Assembly: GCA_963763305.1 (NCBI GenBank)
Contig: CAVXNP010000001.1
Location: forward strand, 3,211,349-3,275,348
DNA length: 64,000 bases
Origin: CAVXNP01 sp963763305
GTDB lineage: Bacteria; Pseudomonadota; Gammaproteobacteria; Xanthomonadales; Rhodanobacteraceae
Direction of reading: 5' to 3'
Shown: positions 1-8,976 of the stretch, one piece after another
Layout: each line of letters begins with the position of its first letter
How positions within the stretch are numbered: the stretch's first letter is position 1
Program-made: the position numbers and the translations under genes
Notes under the pieces: generated by a model
The model's database searches: none
What the model was told of the DNA's origin: nothing
Seen by the model: only the letters and a program-made list of their open reading frames with translations

Positions 1-1424
1 GCGGCGCCAAGATGCTCAGCGTGAACGCGCTCGATCCGGCCTACCAGCCGTTGTCGAGCGATTTCGACACGCGCAGCGGCATGCCGCAGATGAACCACAC
101 CAAGTTGTACGGTACCGCGCTGACCATGAACTGGATCGCCAGCCAGAACTGGTCGCTGAAGTCGGTCACCGCGGTGCGCGGCTCCTCCACCGACACCAAC
201 ATCGACTTCGACACGCTGCCGGAGAAGATCGCCGACGTGAACGCGGTCTACAGCGATCACCAGTTCAGCCAGGAGTTCCAGGCCAACTACGACGCCGGCG
301 GCAGCGTGCATGGCGTGCTCGGTCTGTACTACTTCGACGGCTCGGCCAACGGCAGCATCCACAACATCTTCCTCGGCTCGCCGCCGTATTCCACCCTCGG
401 CCTGTCGCTGTACGGCAGCACCGGCGGCAGCATGGGCACCAAGAGCTACGCCGGCTACGGCGACTTCAGCTGGGACTTCGCCCCCGACTGGAGCGTGGAG
501 CTGGGCCTGCGCTACACCCACGAAACCAAGACCGCGGTGATCCAGAACTTCGGCTACGCCGACGAGACGTTCTCCACGCCGGTCTCGGTGGTGGCCGACT
601 TCAGCGGCTCGCACGCCTCCAACAATGTCTCGCCCAAGCTGTCGCTGGACTGGAGCGCCAGCGACCACGTCAAGCTGTACGCCAGCTACAGCGAGGCGTT
701 CCACTCCGGCGGCTACAACATCCGCGCCAACTGCACCGCGGTGCCCAGCTCGTGCCGGCCGATCGACGACGAGAAGGTGCAGTCCTACGAAGTGGGCAGC
801 AAGATGACCTTCTTCGACGACGCGCTGATGATGAACACGGCCGTCTATCACAACGTCTATTCGGACATCCAGCTGTCGGTGTTCAGCTCCTTCACCCTGC
901 CCAACGGCAGCCAGGGCTTCTTCGGCGACTTCACCAACGCCGGCAAGGGCCACATCGACGGCGTGGAAGAGGAGTTCGCCTGGAAGCCGGCGCAGGAATG
1001 GACCCTCAGCGGCAACGTGGCGTACATGCACACCAAGTACACCGAGTTCCTCACCGGCGGCGTCAACGTGGCCGACCAGCAGAAGTTCACCAACGCGCCG
1101 AAGTGGTCCGGCGGCCTGTCGCTGGAGAACGCGCACGAGCTGGGCAACGGCGGCAGCATCACCACGCGCATCAACTACACCTACCAGAGCATGGTCTATC
1201 CGGAGACCACGCTGTCGCCGCTGATCGCCCAGCCGGCGTATGGCTTGTGGAACGCCGGGGTGATCTGGCAGGTCAGCCAGCCGTGGACGCTGAGCCTGCA
1301 GGGCACCAACCTGGCCAACAAGTCCTACCGCACCACCGGCTACAACATCGGCGCACTGGGCATCTACACCGGCTTCTACGGCGCCCCGCGGATGGTCACC
1401 CTGAGCGCCCGCTACACGTTCTGA
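1..1424 (+). CDS. TonB-dependent receptor, C-terminal part (left-truncated)
   Basis: The reading frame is open from the first bases, so the N-terminal plug and TonB box lie outside the window. The visible ~473 residues are an outer-membrane beta-barrel: alternating aromatic/polar strands, a typical late-barrel segment around YEVGSK and a final strand ending in aromatic F (SARYTF), the usual BAM signal. The family imports siderophores, vitamin B12 or large nutrients using the proton motive force through TonB-ExbBD. The sequence resembles the xanthomonad/sphingomonad receptors annotated as iron-complex or nutrient receptors, but the substrate cannot be told from this part. No frameshift is seen. 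Confidence 0.9.
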   Translation, partial: GAKMLSVNALDPAYQPLSSDFDTRSGMPQMNHTKLYGTALTMNWIASQNWSLKSVTAVRGSSTDTNIDFDTLPEKIADVNAVYSDHQFSQEFQANYDAGGSVHGVLGLYYFDGSANGSIHNIFLGSPPYSTLGLSLYGSTGGSMGTKSYAGYGDFSWDFAPDWSVELGLRYTHETKTAVIQNFGYADETFSTPVSVVADFSGSHASNNVSPKLSLDWSASDHVKLYASYSEAFHSGGYNIRANCTAVPSSCRPIDDEKVQSYEVGSKMTFFDDALMMNTAVYHNVYSDIQLSVFSSFTLPNGSQGFFGDFTNAGKGHIDGVEEEFAWKPAQEWTLSGNVAYMHTKYTEFLTGGVNVADQQKFTNAPKWSGGLSLENAHELGNGGSITTRINYTYQSMVYPETTLSPLIAQPAYGLWNAGVIWQVSQPWTLSLQGTNLANKSYRTTGYNIGALGIYTGFYGAPRMVTLSARYTF

Positions 1425-1637
1425 TGGGTTGATGGATGGGCCGGGAGCGATCGGGCGACAGCGGCCCGGTCGCTTGCCCCGGCATCCCTCGGGACCACTG
1501 GCGACGGTCGCTCGCCGGTGGTTTCCAGGTTCGTTTCCCGCTGGCTCGTGGCCGCCAGCAACCCGCGTCCCCCCAAGGGCGTCAAACCGCTGGCGTGGGA
1601 ATCCATTGTGCTGTCGAACCGGCACAGGCGACTATGG

Positions 1638-1662
1638 ATTCCCGCGTCCGCGGGCATGACGA
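1638..1662. repeat. Short palindromic intergenic repeat
   Basis: A palindrome built on CCCGCG-TC-CGCGGG within the sequence ATTCCCGCGTCCGCGGGCAT. It lies in the 259-bp gap between the TonB receptor and the esterase. Related GATTCCCGC...GCGGGAATGAC elements are dispersed in many xanthomonad genomes. No gene is seen in this gap. Confidence 0.5.
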
Positions 1663-1683
1663 TCCGAGCACACAGGAGCCCCC

Positions 1684-2727
1684 ATGAGGCGCCCAACGAT
1701 CACCCGTCTTCTGTCCCTGGTATTGGCGACCGCGACGGCTACCGCCTGTGCCAACGAGGCGCATTCGGCGCTGCCGCACCTGACGCTGCAGCCGCAACGC
1801 ACCGCAGTGGTCGGCCTGTCCTCCGGGGCCTACATGGCCAGCCAGGTGCAGATGGCCTACCCGGAACTGTTCCCCAACGCCGCGATGGTCGCCGGCGGCC
1901 CTTACGGTTGCGCCGGTGGCCGGCTGGATCTGGCCCTGGGCCCGTGCATGAAGGGCACGCCTGCGGTGGACGTGGATGCGTTGGTGGCCACGGCGAAGCA
2001 GCGTGCAAGCGAGGGCAGCAACGGCAAGCTGGCCGCGCTGGCCCACGCCCACGTGTACCTGTTGCACGGCAAGGACGACGCGTTGGTGGCGCCGGCGGTG
2101 GCCGAGGCCGGTGCACGCTTCTACCAGCAGCTGCGCGATGGCGTGCCCGGGCTGGCGGCGATGCAGGTGACCGACGATGGCCAGCGCGCCTTTGCCCACA
2201 ACCTGCCGGTGGCCGCCCACGGGGACGATTGCGGGCAGTCGGTAGCCCCGTATCTGGGCCACTGCGGTTTCGACGCAGCCGGGGAGATTTTCCGCCAGAT
2301 GTTCGGTGCGCCGCCGCATGCGGTGAATACCGCGCAAGGCACGCTGCGCACCTTCGACCAGGACGCGCTGCGCCCGGCCGGTGCCGATGCGTTCCTGGCC
2401 AAAACCGGCTACCTGTACCTGCCTCCGGCCTGCGCGGCCGGCAAGCCCTGCGGCCTGATGGTGGCCTTGCACGGCTGCAAGCAGAACGCGGACGCGGTGG
2501 ACGAAGCGTTCGTCAGGGACGCGGGCTTCAACCGCTGGGCCGACGTCTACGACGTGGCGGTGCTATATCCTCAGACCCGCGCAAGCTTTGCGCCCTTGAA
2601 TCCGCAGGCATGCTGGGACTGGTGGGGATATTCCGGAGCCGACTACGACACCCGCAAGGGGGTCCAGCTGCGCTGGCTGGTGAACGCGGTGCGCGCGTTG
2701 GGGCTTCCGCCGACGCCGGCGCCGTAG
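1684..2727 (+). CDS. PHB depolymerase-like secreted esterase
   Basis: 347 residues with an N-terminal hydrophobic export signal (about residues 8-23) and an alpha/beta-hydrolase fold of the PHB-depolymerase/esterase family. The lipase box G-L-S-S-G places the nucleophile at Ser46; HGKDD near residue 120 fits the acid region; a second conserved stretch VALHGCKQN and the C-terminal CWDWWGY segment are typical of extracellular polyhydroxybutyrate depolymerases. The start has a clear AGGAG ribosome site. The family cleaves poly-3-hydroxybutyrate to oligomers outside the cytoplasm. The oligomer hydrolase at 8977 would complete the job. Substrate is inferred, not proven; tannase/feruloyl esterase-like activity is the alternative. 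Confidence 0.8.
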   Translation: MRRPTITRLLSLVLATATATACANEAHSALPHLTLQPQRTAVVGLSSGAYMASQVQMAYPELFPNAAMVAGGPYGCAGGRLDLALGPCMKGTPAVDVDALVATAKQRASEGSNGKLAALAHAHVYLLHGKDDALVAPAVAEAGARFYQQLRDGVPGLAAMQVTDDGQRAFAHNLPVAAHGDDCGQSVAPYLGHCGFDAAGEIFRQMFGAPPHAVNTAQGTLRTFDQDALRPAGADAFLAKTGYLYLPPACAAGKPCGLMVALHGCKQNADAVDEAFVRDAGFNRWADVYDVAVLYPQTRASFAPLNPQACWDWWGYSGADYDTRKGVQLRWLVNAVRALGLPPTPAP

Positions 2728-2854
2728 CCATCCGGGGCGTCGTCATGCGTCCGCGCCGCTGTTGCTCCCTTTCCCTCGACGTTGTCGGGGGAGGGGGGGA
2801 AGCCCTTGTCTTGGCTCGTGCTTGGCAATCTCGCAACTGGGCTCGCGCTGCCCC

Positions 2855-2881
2855 TGTAGGAGCGGCTTCAGCCGCGACGGG
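2855..2881. repeat. REP element (GTAGGAGCGGCTTCAGCCGC type)
   Basis: The palindrome AGCGGCTTCAGCCGC preceded by TGTAGG is the classic REP core found in hundreds of copies in Pseudomonas and Stenotrophomonas/xanthomonad genomes. It sits in the 454-bp gap between the esterase and the hybrid kinase. No gene is supported in this gap. Confidence 0.75.
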
Positions 2882-2946
2882 TTTGGTCTTGGCGCCTTTC
2901 GGCGCAGAGCAGAAGCCAAAGCTTTCACCCTCCTGCGGAGGGCGAG

Positions 2947-3013
2947 TTACTTTCTCTTTGCGTGGCCACGCCCGCGCTCCAGGCGCGGGCGTGGGCAAGC
3001 AAGAGAAAGTGAC
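2947..3013. repeat. Nested inverted repeat (ACTTTCTCTT ... AAGAGAAAGT family)
   Basis: Outer arms TTACTTTCTCTTTGC and GCAAGAGAAAGTGA enclose an inner GC hairpin CACGCCCGCGC/GCGCGGGCGTG. The same outer arms recur at 23221-23248, so this is a dispersed family in this genome. It lies in the kinase upstream region, 170 bp before the start codon. Confidence 0.65.
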
Positions 3014-3181
3014 TCGGGCTCCGGAAGGAGTCCGAAAGCCCGCCGCGCACGAGATAGCCTTCCGTGCCCCGAGGGGAACAAAGACCGCCGCCGCACGCGG
3101 GCTAATCGGGCTCGGCGGCCCTCGAAGTCTCGCCACCAGCCGCGCCTGCGCGGGAATCAAGCCCAAGACACCGCGAGCCCC

Positions 3182-6100
3182 ATGCTGAGCCCCACCATCA
3201 TCGCCCTGGCTGCCGCCTGCTGGCTGGCCCTGCTGTTCGGAGCCGCACTGCTGGGCGAGCGACGCCCGCACCTGTTCGAGAAGCGCTGGGCGATTGTCTA
3301 TGCGTTGTCGCTGGCGATCCACTGCACCTCGTGGACCTTCTACGGCACCGTGACCCAGGCCAGTCGATCCGGATGGTGGCTGCCGCCGACGTTCGTCGGG
3401 GCGATCCTGATGTACCTGCTGGCGGTGCGCGTGCTGCGCCGGCTGGTGCGAGCTGGCGCGCGAGTACAACGCCGGTTCGCTGGCCGACCTGATCGCGGTG
3501 CGGCTGGGGCGCCACTCGGGGCTGGCGGCGCTGGTGACCGCGGTGGTGGTGATCGGCATCGTGCCGTACATCGCGCTGCAGCTCAAAGCGGTGGCGATGA
3601 GCTACGGCATGCTCAGTCACGGCGAACTGGCCGAGTCCGATCCGTGGCAGGACAGCGCGCTGTACGTGGCGCTGCTGATGGCGCTGTTTGCGATGCTGTT
3701 CGGTACGCGTCGCGCCTCCACCACGGCGCACAATCGCGGGCTGGTGATGGCGATGGCGTTCGAATCGCTGTTCAAGCTGGGCGCCATGCTGGCGTTGGGC
3801 ACGTTGTTGTTCACGCCGCTGCCGGCGCACCTGCCCGCAGTGGTGCCGCTGCCGCACGAGAGCAACGGATTCCCGGCGCTGATCCTGCTGGGCGCGTTCG
3901 CGATGTTTACCTTGCCGCACCAGTTTCACGCCGGGGTGGTGGAGTGCCGCGACAGCAACCACCTGCGCACGGCGCGCTGGCTGTTCCCGCTGTACATGCT
4001 GCTGATCTCGCTGCCGATCCTGCCGCTGGCGCGGATGGGCGATGCCTGGCTCGGGCCGATCGGGGTGCCGTCGGATCTGTACGTGCTGGCACTGCCGATG
4101 GCGCGCGGACAGCACGGCCTGGCGCTGGTGGCGTTTCTGGGCGGCTTGAGCGCGGCCACCAGCATGGTGGTGGTGGCCACGCTGGCGTTGAGCCTGATGG
4201 TGGTCAATCACCTGATCGCGCCGCTGCGCGTGCGTGCCGGCTGGGGCCGTGACGAGCGCGGCGACCTTCGCGGTGAAGTAATCAACCAACGCCGGGTGGC
4301 GATCCTGGCGGTGATCCTGCTGGCCTGGGGCTACAGCCGCGTGCTGGCCAGCCACGAGGCGCTGGCCGACATCGGCGCGATCTCGTTCTCCGCGCTGGCC
4401 GGGCTGGCGCCGGCGCTGCTGGCGGCGGTCTACCGCCCGCAGGTGGGGCCGCGCGCGGTCACCGCGGGGCTGGCCTGCGGCACGCTGGTATGGCTGTACG
4501 TGGTGTTGCCGGCGTTGCTGCCGGCGCCCCCGGCCTGGCTGCAGCACGGGCCACTGGGGCTGGCCTGGCTGGCCCCGGGGCACCTGCTGGGGCTGGGCGA
4601 CTGGAGCCAGCTGGGACGGGCCGTGGTACTGAGCCTGGCGACCAACGTCGCCGTGATGTGGCTGGTGGCCGGCTCGCGCTACGGGCAGGCCGCCATTGCG
4701 GTGGGCGTGGGCGACATCGGCGTGGCCGAACTGCGTGCGCTGGCCGAGCGCTTCCTGCCCGCCGAGCGGGTCGACCACCTGTTTGCCGGCGCGCCGGTGC
4801 AGGGTGCCGCCGGCGCCGCACGCGTGGACCAGGTCGAGCATGAACTGGCCGCCGTGATCGGTGCGGCATCGGCGCGCCTGCTGCTGGAGGTGGTGCACCG
4901 GCAGGGCCACGACCAGCTCGACACGGTGGCGGCGATCGTGGGCGAAGCCACGCAGGATTTGCGCTTCAACCAGCGCGTGCTGGAGGCGGCGCTGGAGAAC
5001 ATGAGCCAGGGCATCTGCGTGGTCGATGCGGAGTTGCGGCTGGTGGCGTGGAACCGCTGCTATGCCGAACTGTTCGGCTATCCCCCGGAACTGCTGCAGG
5101 TGGGGCGGCCGGTAGCCGACCTCACCCGGCACAACATCGAGCGCGGAATGATCGGCGGCGGGGAGCTGGAGGAGCGTGTCGAGCGTCGCCTCAGCCACAT
5201 GCGCGCGGGCACCCGGCACCTGTCAGAACGGTGCTTCCCCGATGGCAGCATCGTGGAGATCCGCGGCAACCCGATGCCCGGCGGCGGTTTCGTCGCCACC
5301 TTCACCGACGTCACCGCCTTCCGCCAGGCCGAGAGTGCCTTGAAGCGGGCCAACGAGACGCTGGAGCTGCGCGTGGCCGAGCGCACCCGCGAGCTGGCCG
5401 CCGCTTCGGCCGAGGCGCAGGCCGCCAACCAGGCCAAGAGCCGCTTCCTGGCCGCCGTCACCCATGACCTGATGCAGCCGCTGCACGCCGCGCAGCTGTT
5501 CGCGCACGCGCTCACCGAGCGCGGCGCCGAAGCCGAAACCGCCGGCCACCTCAACGGTGCGCTGGCCGCCACCGAGGGCCTGCTGGCCGGCCTGCTGGAC
5601 ATCGCCCGGCTCGAAGGCGGACGACTGCACCCTCAGCCGCGCGCGTTCGCGCTGGCCGAGGTGCTCGACCCGCTGGCCGCCGAGTTCGGCGCCATGGCCC
5701 GCGACCGCGGCGTGCGGCTCGACGTGGTGGGCACCGGCGCCTGGGTCCATTCCGATCCGCAGCTGCTGCGCCGGGTGCTGCAGAATTTCCTGTCCAACGC
5801 GCTGCGCTACGCCGAGCACGGCCGCGTGCTGCTGGGCGCGCGCCGACGGCACGGTCACCTGCAGGTGCAGGTGTGGGACACCGGGCCAGGCATCGCGCCG
5901 GCCGAGCAGCAGCTGATCTTCCAGGAGTTCCGTCGCGGCAGCGCTGCGGGCGGGCAGGGGCTGGGCCTGGGGCTGTCGATCGCCCAGCGGATGGCCGGCC
6001 TGCTCGGTCATCCGCTCGGGCTGCAGTCGTGGCCCGGGTGCGGCAGCGTGTTCCATCTGGACGTGCCGCTGGCCCGCGCCACGCCCAAAACTGCCGCGCC

Positions 6101-6482
6101 GCCGCCGGGGCAGCAGCCGCTGTCGGCCGGTTCGGCGCTGCTGCTGGACAACGAGCCGGCCGCGCTCGCCGCACTCAGCAGCCTGCTCGCCAGCTGGGGC
6201 TGGCGCGTGCACGCCGCGCGCAACGCCGAGCAAGCCATGCAGGTGCCGTGGCGGCCGGACCTGCACATCCTCGACTTCCATCTCGATGGCGGCCACACCG
6301 GCCTGGACGTGCTGATGCTGCTGCGCGAAAGCCATGGCGACATACCCGCGGTGATGCTGACCGCCGACCGCGACGGCGAACTGCGCCAGCGGTTGCTGGA
6401 TGGCGGCATCGGCGTGCTTTACAAGCCGCTCAAGCCGCTGGCGCTGCGGCAGGTGTTGCAGCGGGTGGTGGCTGGAGTGTAG
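3182..6482 (+). CDS. Hybrid sensor histidine kinase with SSS transporter domain (MxtR/CrbS type)
   Basis: About 1,099 residues after one frameshift repair. Order: a sodium:solute-symporter domain of roughly 13 membrane segments (1-480), a PAS domain (about 600-720), a HisKA dimerisation box (AVTHDLMQPLH, phosphoacceptor His), a HATPase domain with N box (NFLSNALRY), G1 DTGPGIA and G2 GLGLGLSIAQ, then a receiver with acceptor Asp in LHILDFHLD. This architecture is that of MxtR/CrbS, which with a LuxR-type regulator switches on acetate assimilation (acs) in Pseudomonas and Vibrio. The partner-type regulator lies 1 kb away at 7493. The frame breaks near 3447: removing the A in GTGCGAGCTG restores LVRLAREYNAG. 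The ATG follows the repeats described above. Confidence 0.85.
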
Positions 6483-6551
6483 GGCGTTCGGGCTAGCGGT
6501 TGTTTTGGGACAGGAGTAGCGCGTGAAAACGCACCCTGGCACGGGTTTTGG

Positions 6552-7328
6552 TCAGGAGGGCATGTGCATCGCGTCGGCCAACTTGGATTCGGACCCTGGT
6601 TTCAGGCTGACCCAGAATCCAGTGCCCGGCTCCTGCGTCATCAAGAGGTCGGGATAGGTCCGGACCATGTCTGAAAGGGTGGCATGGCCGTAGACCTTGG
6701 GTGAGAAAGCTGGATCGGTCCGCTTGAGATATTGCCCTAGTGCCCCGAGGCCGACGCGACCATCCTCCGTGCCGCCTGCAAGCAGAGCCACCGCGTTGAT
6801 CAGGGTTTTTGGCCTTCGCTTTGGCGAGGTCGTGGGTGAAGCTACTTGCTTGAGCCCGACCGAGCCGGCGGCTGTCGGAGCTGGCTCCGGCCGCTGCCAT
6901 ACAAAGAACTGATCGCTCGCGTTGCGGAGCGCATCTGGTGTCTTCTTCTCACCTACGATGTAGACGGTCGCACCGCGCTCGCGGAGCTTTCGGCACAGGT
7001 AAGCAAAGTCCGAGTCGCTGGTGACCAGGCAGAAGGTATCCGCCCGGCCATCGAACATCGCCTCCATGGCATCGAGCGCCAATGCAATATCAGCCGTGTT
7101 TTTGCCGGCTGCGTACTGATATTGCAGGCAAGGCGTGAAAGCCAACCTGACGAGGGCTTCCTGCCAGCGATTCGCGAGCGTCGAGTGGTTGCCATAGCCG
7201 CGCCGCAACACCACCCGGCCGAACTGGGCGACTTCCTGCAAGGCATGCTCAAGAATGTCAGGACTGGTGTTGTCGCAATCGACCATGACTGCGACCCGGG
7301 CGTCCGTGCTAGATGGAACACTTCCCAT
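6552..7328 (-). CDS. NYN-domain ribonuclease with C-terminal LOTUS/OST-HTH domain
   Basis: 258 residues. An N-terminal NYN (PIN-like) nuclease domain shows the acidic residues expected for metal binding: VDCDN, the Asp in NTADIALALDAM and TSDSDF. A linker leads to a C-terminal OST-HTH/LOTUS RNA-binding domain (about 170-245; ALGQYLKRTDPAFSPKVYG). The start at 7328 is chosen because GGAGGG precedes it by a proper distance; an upstream in-frame ATG at 7421 lacks this. NYN-LOTUS proteins are related to LabA and limkain b1 and are thought to act on RNA; the cellular target is unknown. It lies between the two-component genes, all three possibly unrelated in function. Confidence 0.82.
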   Translation of the reverse strand: MGSVPSSTDARVAVMVDCDNTSPDILEHALQEVAQFGRVVLRRGYGNHSTLANRWQEALVRLAFTPCLQYQYAAGKNTADIALALDAMEAMFDGRADTFCLVTSDSDFAYLCRKLRERGATVYIVGEKKTPDALRNASDQFFVWQRPEPAPTAAGSVGLKQVASPTTSPKRRPKTLINAVALLAGGTEDGRVGLGALGQYLKRTDPAFSPKVYGHATLSDMVRTYPDLLMTQEPGTGFWVSLKPGSESKLADAMHMPS

Positions 7329-7492
7329 TGAACCCTCCCTCGAGTGGCTCGACGACGTGGAACCTCTCCATGCCGCCGACACCTGAGCGTACAGTTTCTT
7401 ATCCGACCTGCAGCCATGCACGGAGCAGGGAGGATTTCGTCCTCACTAGCACTCCGGTCTGGTCGAAAGCGGTCCCGTGCACCGCACGCCGT

Positions 7493-8143
7493 TCAATGGC
7501 CACCCCCCAGCTCCAACGACCGCAACACCATGCCCGCTTGCGTCCTGTTCCTTACCCCCAGCTTCTCGAAGATCGCTGTCACATGCGCCTTCACCGTGCG
7601 TTCCTGGATCGACAGCCGGTCGGCGATCTGCTTGTTGAGCAGGCCTTCGGCGAGCAGGGCGAGTACGCGGGATTGCTGTTCGGTGAGGCGGGCCAGGCGG
7701 GTGGCCAGGTCGGTGTCGTGCGGGTCGGCGGGAACGGCGGCGACGGCATCGGCCAGGTGGGGCGGGAGCCAGGTGCCGCAGTCGAGCACGCAGCGGATGG
7801 CTTCGCCGATCTCGGCGGGGCTGGCGCTCTTGGGGATGAAGCCGGCGGCGCCGTGGTCGAGTACGCGGCGGATGGTGCGCGGGTCGTCGTGGGCGGAGAC
7901 CACCAGCACCGCCACGCCCGGATGCTGGCCGCGCAGCGCGGCCAGGCCGGACAGGCCCTGGCTGCCGGGCATGTGCAGGTCGAGCAGGACCAGGTCGGTG
8001 TCCGGCGCGGCGGCCAGCGTGGCGAGTGCGCCGGCCAGGTCGGCCGCTTCCTGCACGCTGCATTGCGGCACGCTTTTGCGCACCGCCTGGCCCAGCGCGG
8101 CGCGGAACAGCGGGTGGTCGTCGGCGATCAGCAGCGAGGTCAT
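7493..8143 (-). CDS. LuxR/NarL-family response regulator (ErdR/CrbR type)
   Basis: 216 residues: receiver domain (1-120) with acidic pocket ADDHP, acceptor Asp in VLLDLHMPG and Lys in IPKSASP, then a LuxR-type helix-turn-helix (about 145-205; LTEQQSRVLALLAEGLLNKQIADRL...ERTVKAHV). Sequence character and proximity to the SSS-type hybrid kinase at 3182 indicate the MxtR-ErdR/CrbS-CrbR pair, known elsewhere to activate acetyl-CoA synthetase and acetate growth. Transcribed opposite to the kinase. No convincing Shine-Dalgarno is seen before the ATG. Confidence 0.85.
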   Translation of the reverse strand: MTSLLIADDHPLFRAALGQAVRKSVPQCSVQEAADLAGALATLAAAPDTDLVLLDLHMPGSQGLSGLAALRGQHPGVAVLVVSAHDDPRTIRRVLDHGAAGFIPKSASPAEIGEAIRCVLDCGTWLPPHLADAVAAVPADPHDTDLATRLARLTEQQSRVLALLAEGLLNKQIADRLSIQERTVKAHVTAIFEKLGVRNRTQAGMVLRSLELGGGH

Positions 8144-8221
8144 GAAAGGGAAGTTAGCGGGCCCGGGCGTTCGCGTCGAGGTCGAAGGTCACGGGCCTGC
8201 CAGCGGCTGCCCCGGGCCCGA

Positions 8222-8518
8222 TCAGGCCGCTCGGGGGCGTATGCGCGCCAGGCGGCCTCCCAGCTCGCGGCGTGCAGTTTCGAGCTCGTACCTTTTCTGC
8301 AGGTTGATCCATACGTCGGCAGTGGTACCGAAGTAACGCGCCAATCGCAGTGCGGTGTCGGCTGTGATGCCGCGCTTTCGGTTGACGATGTCGTTTACGC
8401 GTGCCGGTGTGACATCGATGGCGCGCGCCAGCGCATTGCTCGATAGCTGCATCGGCACCATGAATTCCTCACGGAGGATGTCGCCAGGATGGATCGGCGG
8501 CAGCAGCTTGCTAGCCAT
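8222..8518 (-). CDS. higA: HigA family antitoxin
   Basis: 98 residues. An HTH of the XRE/HigA type (IHPGDILREEF...LSSNALARAIDVTPARVNDIVNRKRGIT) covers residues 8-75, with the family ending in DVWINLQKRYELE. The start at 8518 has AGAGG upstream and matches the family start MASKLLPPIHPG; a longer in-frame start at 8569 would overlap the toxin gene further. It neutralises the toxin encoded just upstream and represses the shared promoter. Confidence 0.9.
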   Translation of the reverse strand: MASKLLPPIHPGDILREEFMVPMQLSSNALARAIDVTPARVNDIVNRKRGITADTALRLARYFGTTADVWINLQKRYELETARRELGGRLARIRPRAA

Positions 8519-8540
8519 GATCGTTACCTCTTGGTATCTC

Positions 8541-8822
8541 TTATCGGTGGTAATCACAGATCTCGACATCGTGGGCGTCGCCGCCCTCCCACCGGAAGCA
8601 CAGCCGGAACTGATCGTTGATGCGTATGCTCATCTGGCCGGCACGGTTGCCCTTGAGGCTTTCCAGGCGGTTTCCCGGAGGTACGCGTAGATCGTCCAGC
8701 GCGGTTGCCGCATCGAGATACTCCAGCTTGCGACGTGCAGCGCCTTCGATGTTCACCCAGCGGCGAACGCGCACGCCGTTGAACAGGGCCTGCACGTCCT
8801 TGTCGGCGAAGGTCTTGATCAC
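8541..8822 (-). CDS. higB: HigB family RelE-like toxin
   Basis: 93 residues of the RelE/HigB mRNA-interferase fold. Conserved family features: IKTFADKDVQALFNG at the start, LESLKGNRAGQMSIRINDQFRLCFRW in the core and the C-terminal DVEICDYHR. It begins with GTG. The toxin gene precedes the antitoxin by 22 bp, the order typical of higBA. HigB cleaves ribosome-bound mRNA when antitoxin is lost. Both genes are intact. Confidence 0.92.
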   Translation of the reverse strand: MIKTFADKDVQALFNGVRVRRWVNIEGAARRKLEYLDAATALDDLRVPPGNRLESLKGNRAGQMSIRINDQFRLCFRWEGGDAHDVEICDYHR

Positions 8823-8831
8823 GGTTTACCG

Positions 8832-8850
8832 TATATCGGTATGCGATATA
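8832..8850. promoter_or_regulatory. Inverted repeat, probable HigA operator
   Basis: Perfect 7-bp arms TATATCG and CGATATA separated by GTATG, ending 10 bp before the higB start codon. HigA antitoxins repress their own promoter through such palindromes. Function is inferred from position. Confidence 0.6.
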
Positions 8851-8976
8851 GGGCAAGTCCCGTCACCAACCTGGACGGCAATGCTTCGTGCTGCAAGGCG
8901 GGTCTGACACCGCGATCGCTGTGGCATTGGACTTTCGTACGATGGCCCGGGTCGGGGCGCTTGCTATGGTGGGCGA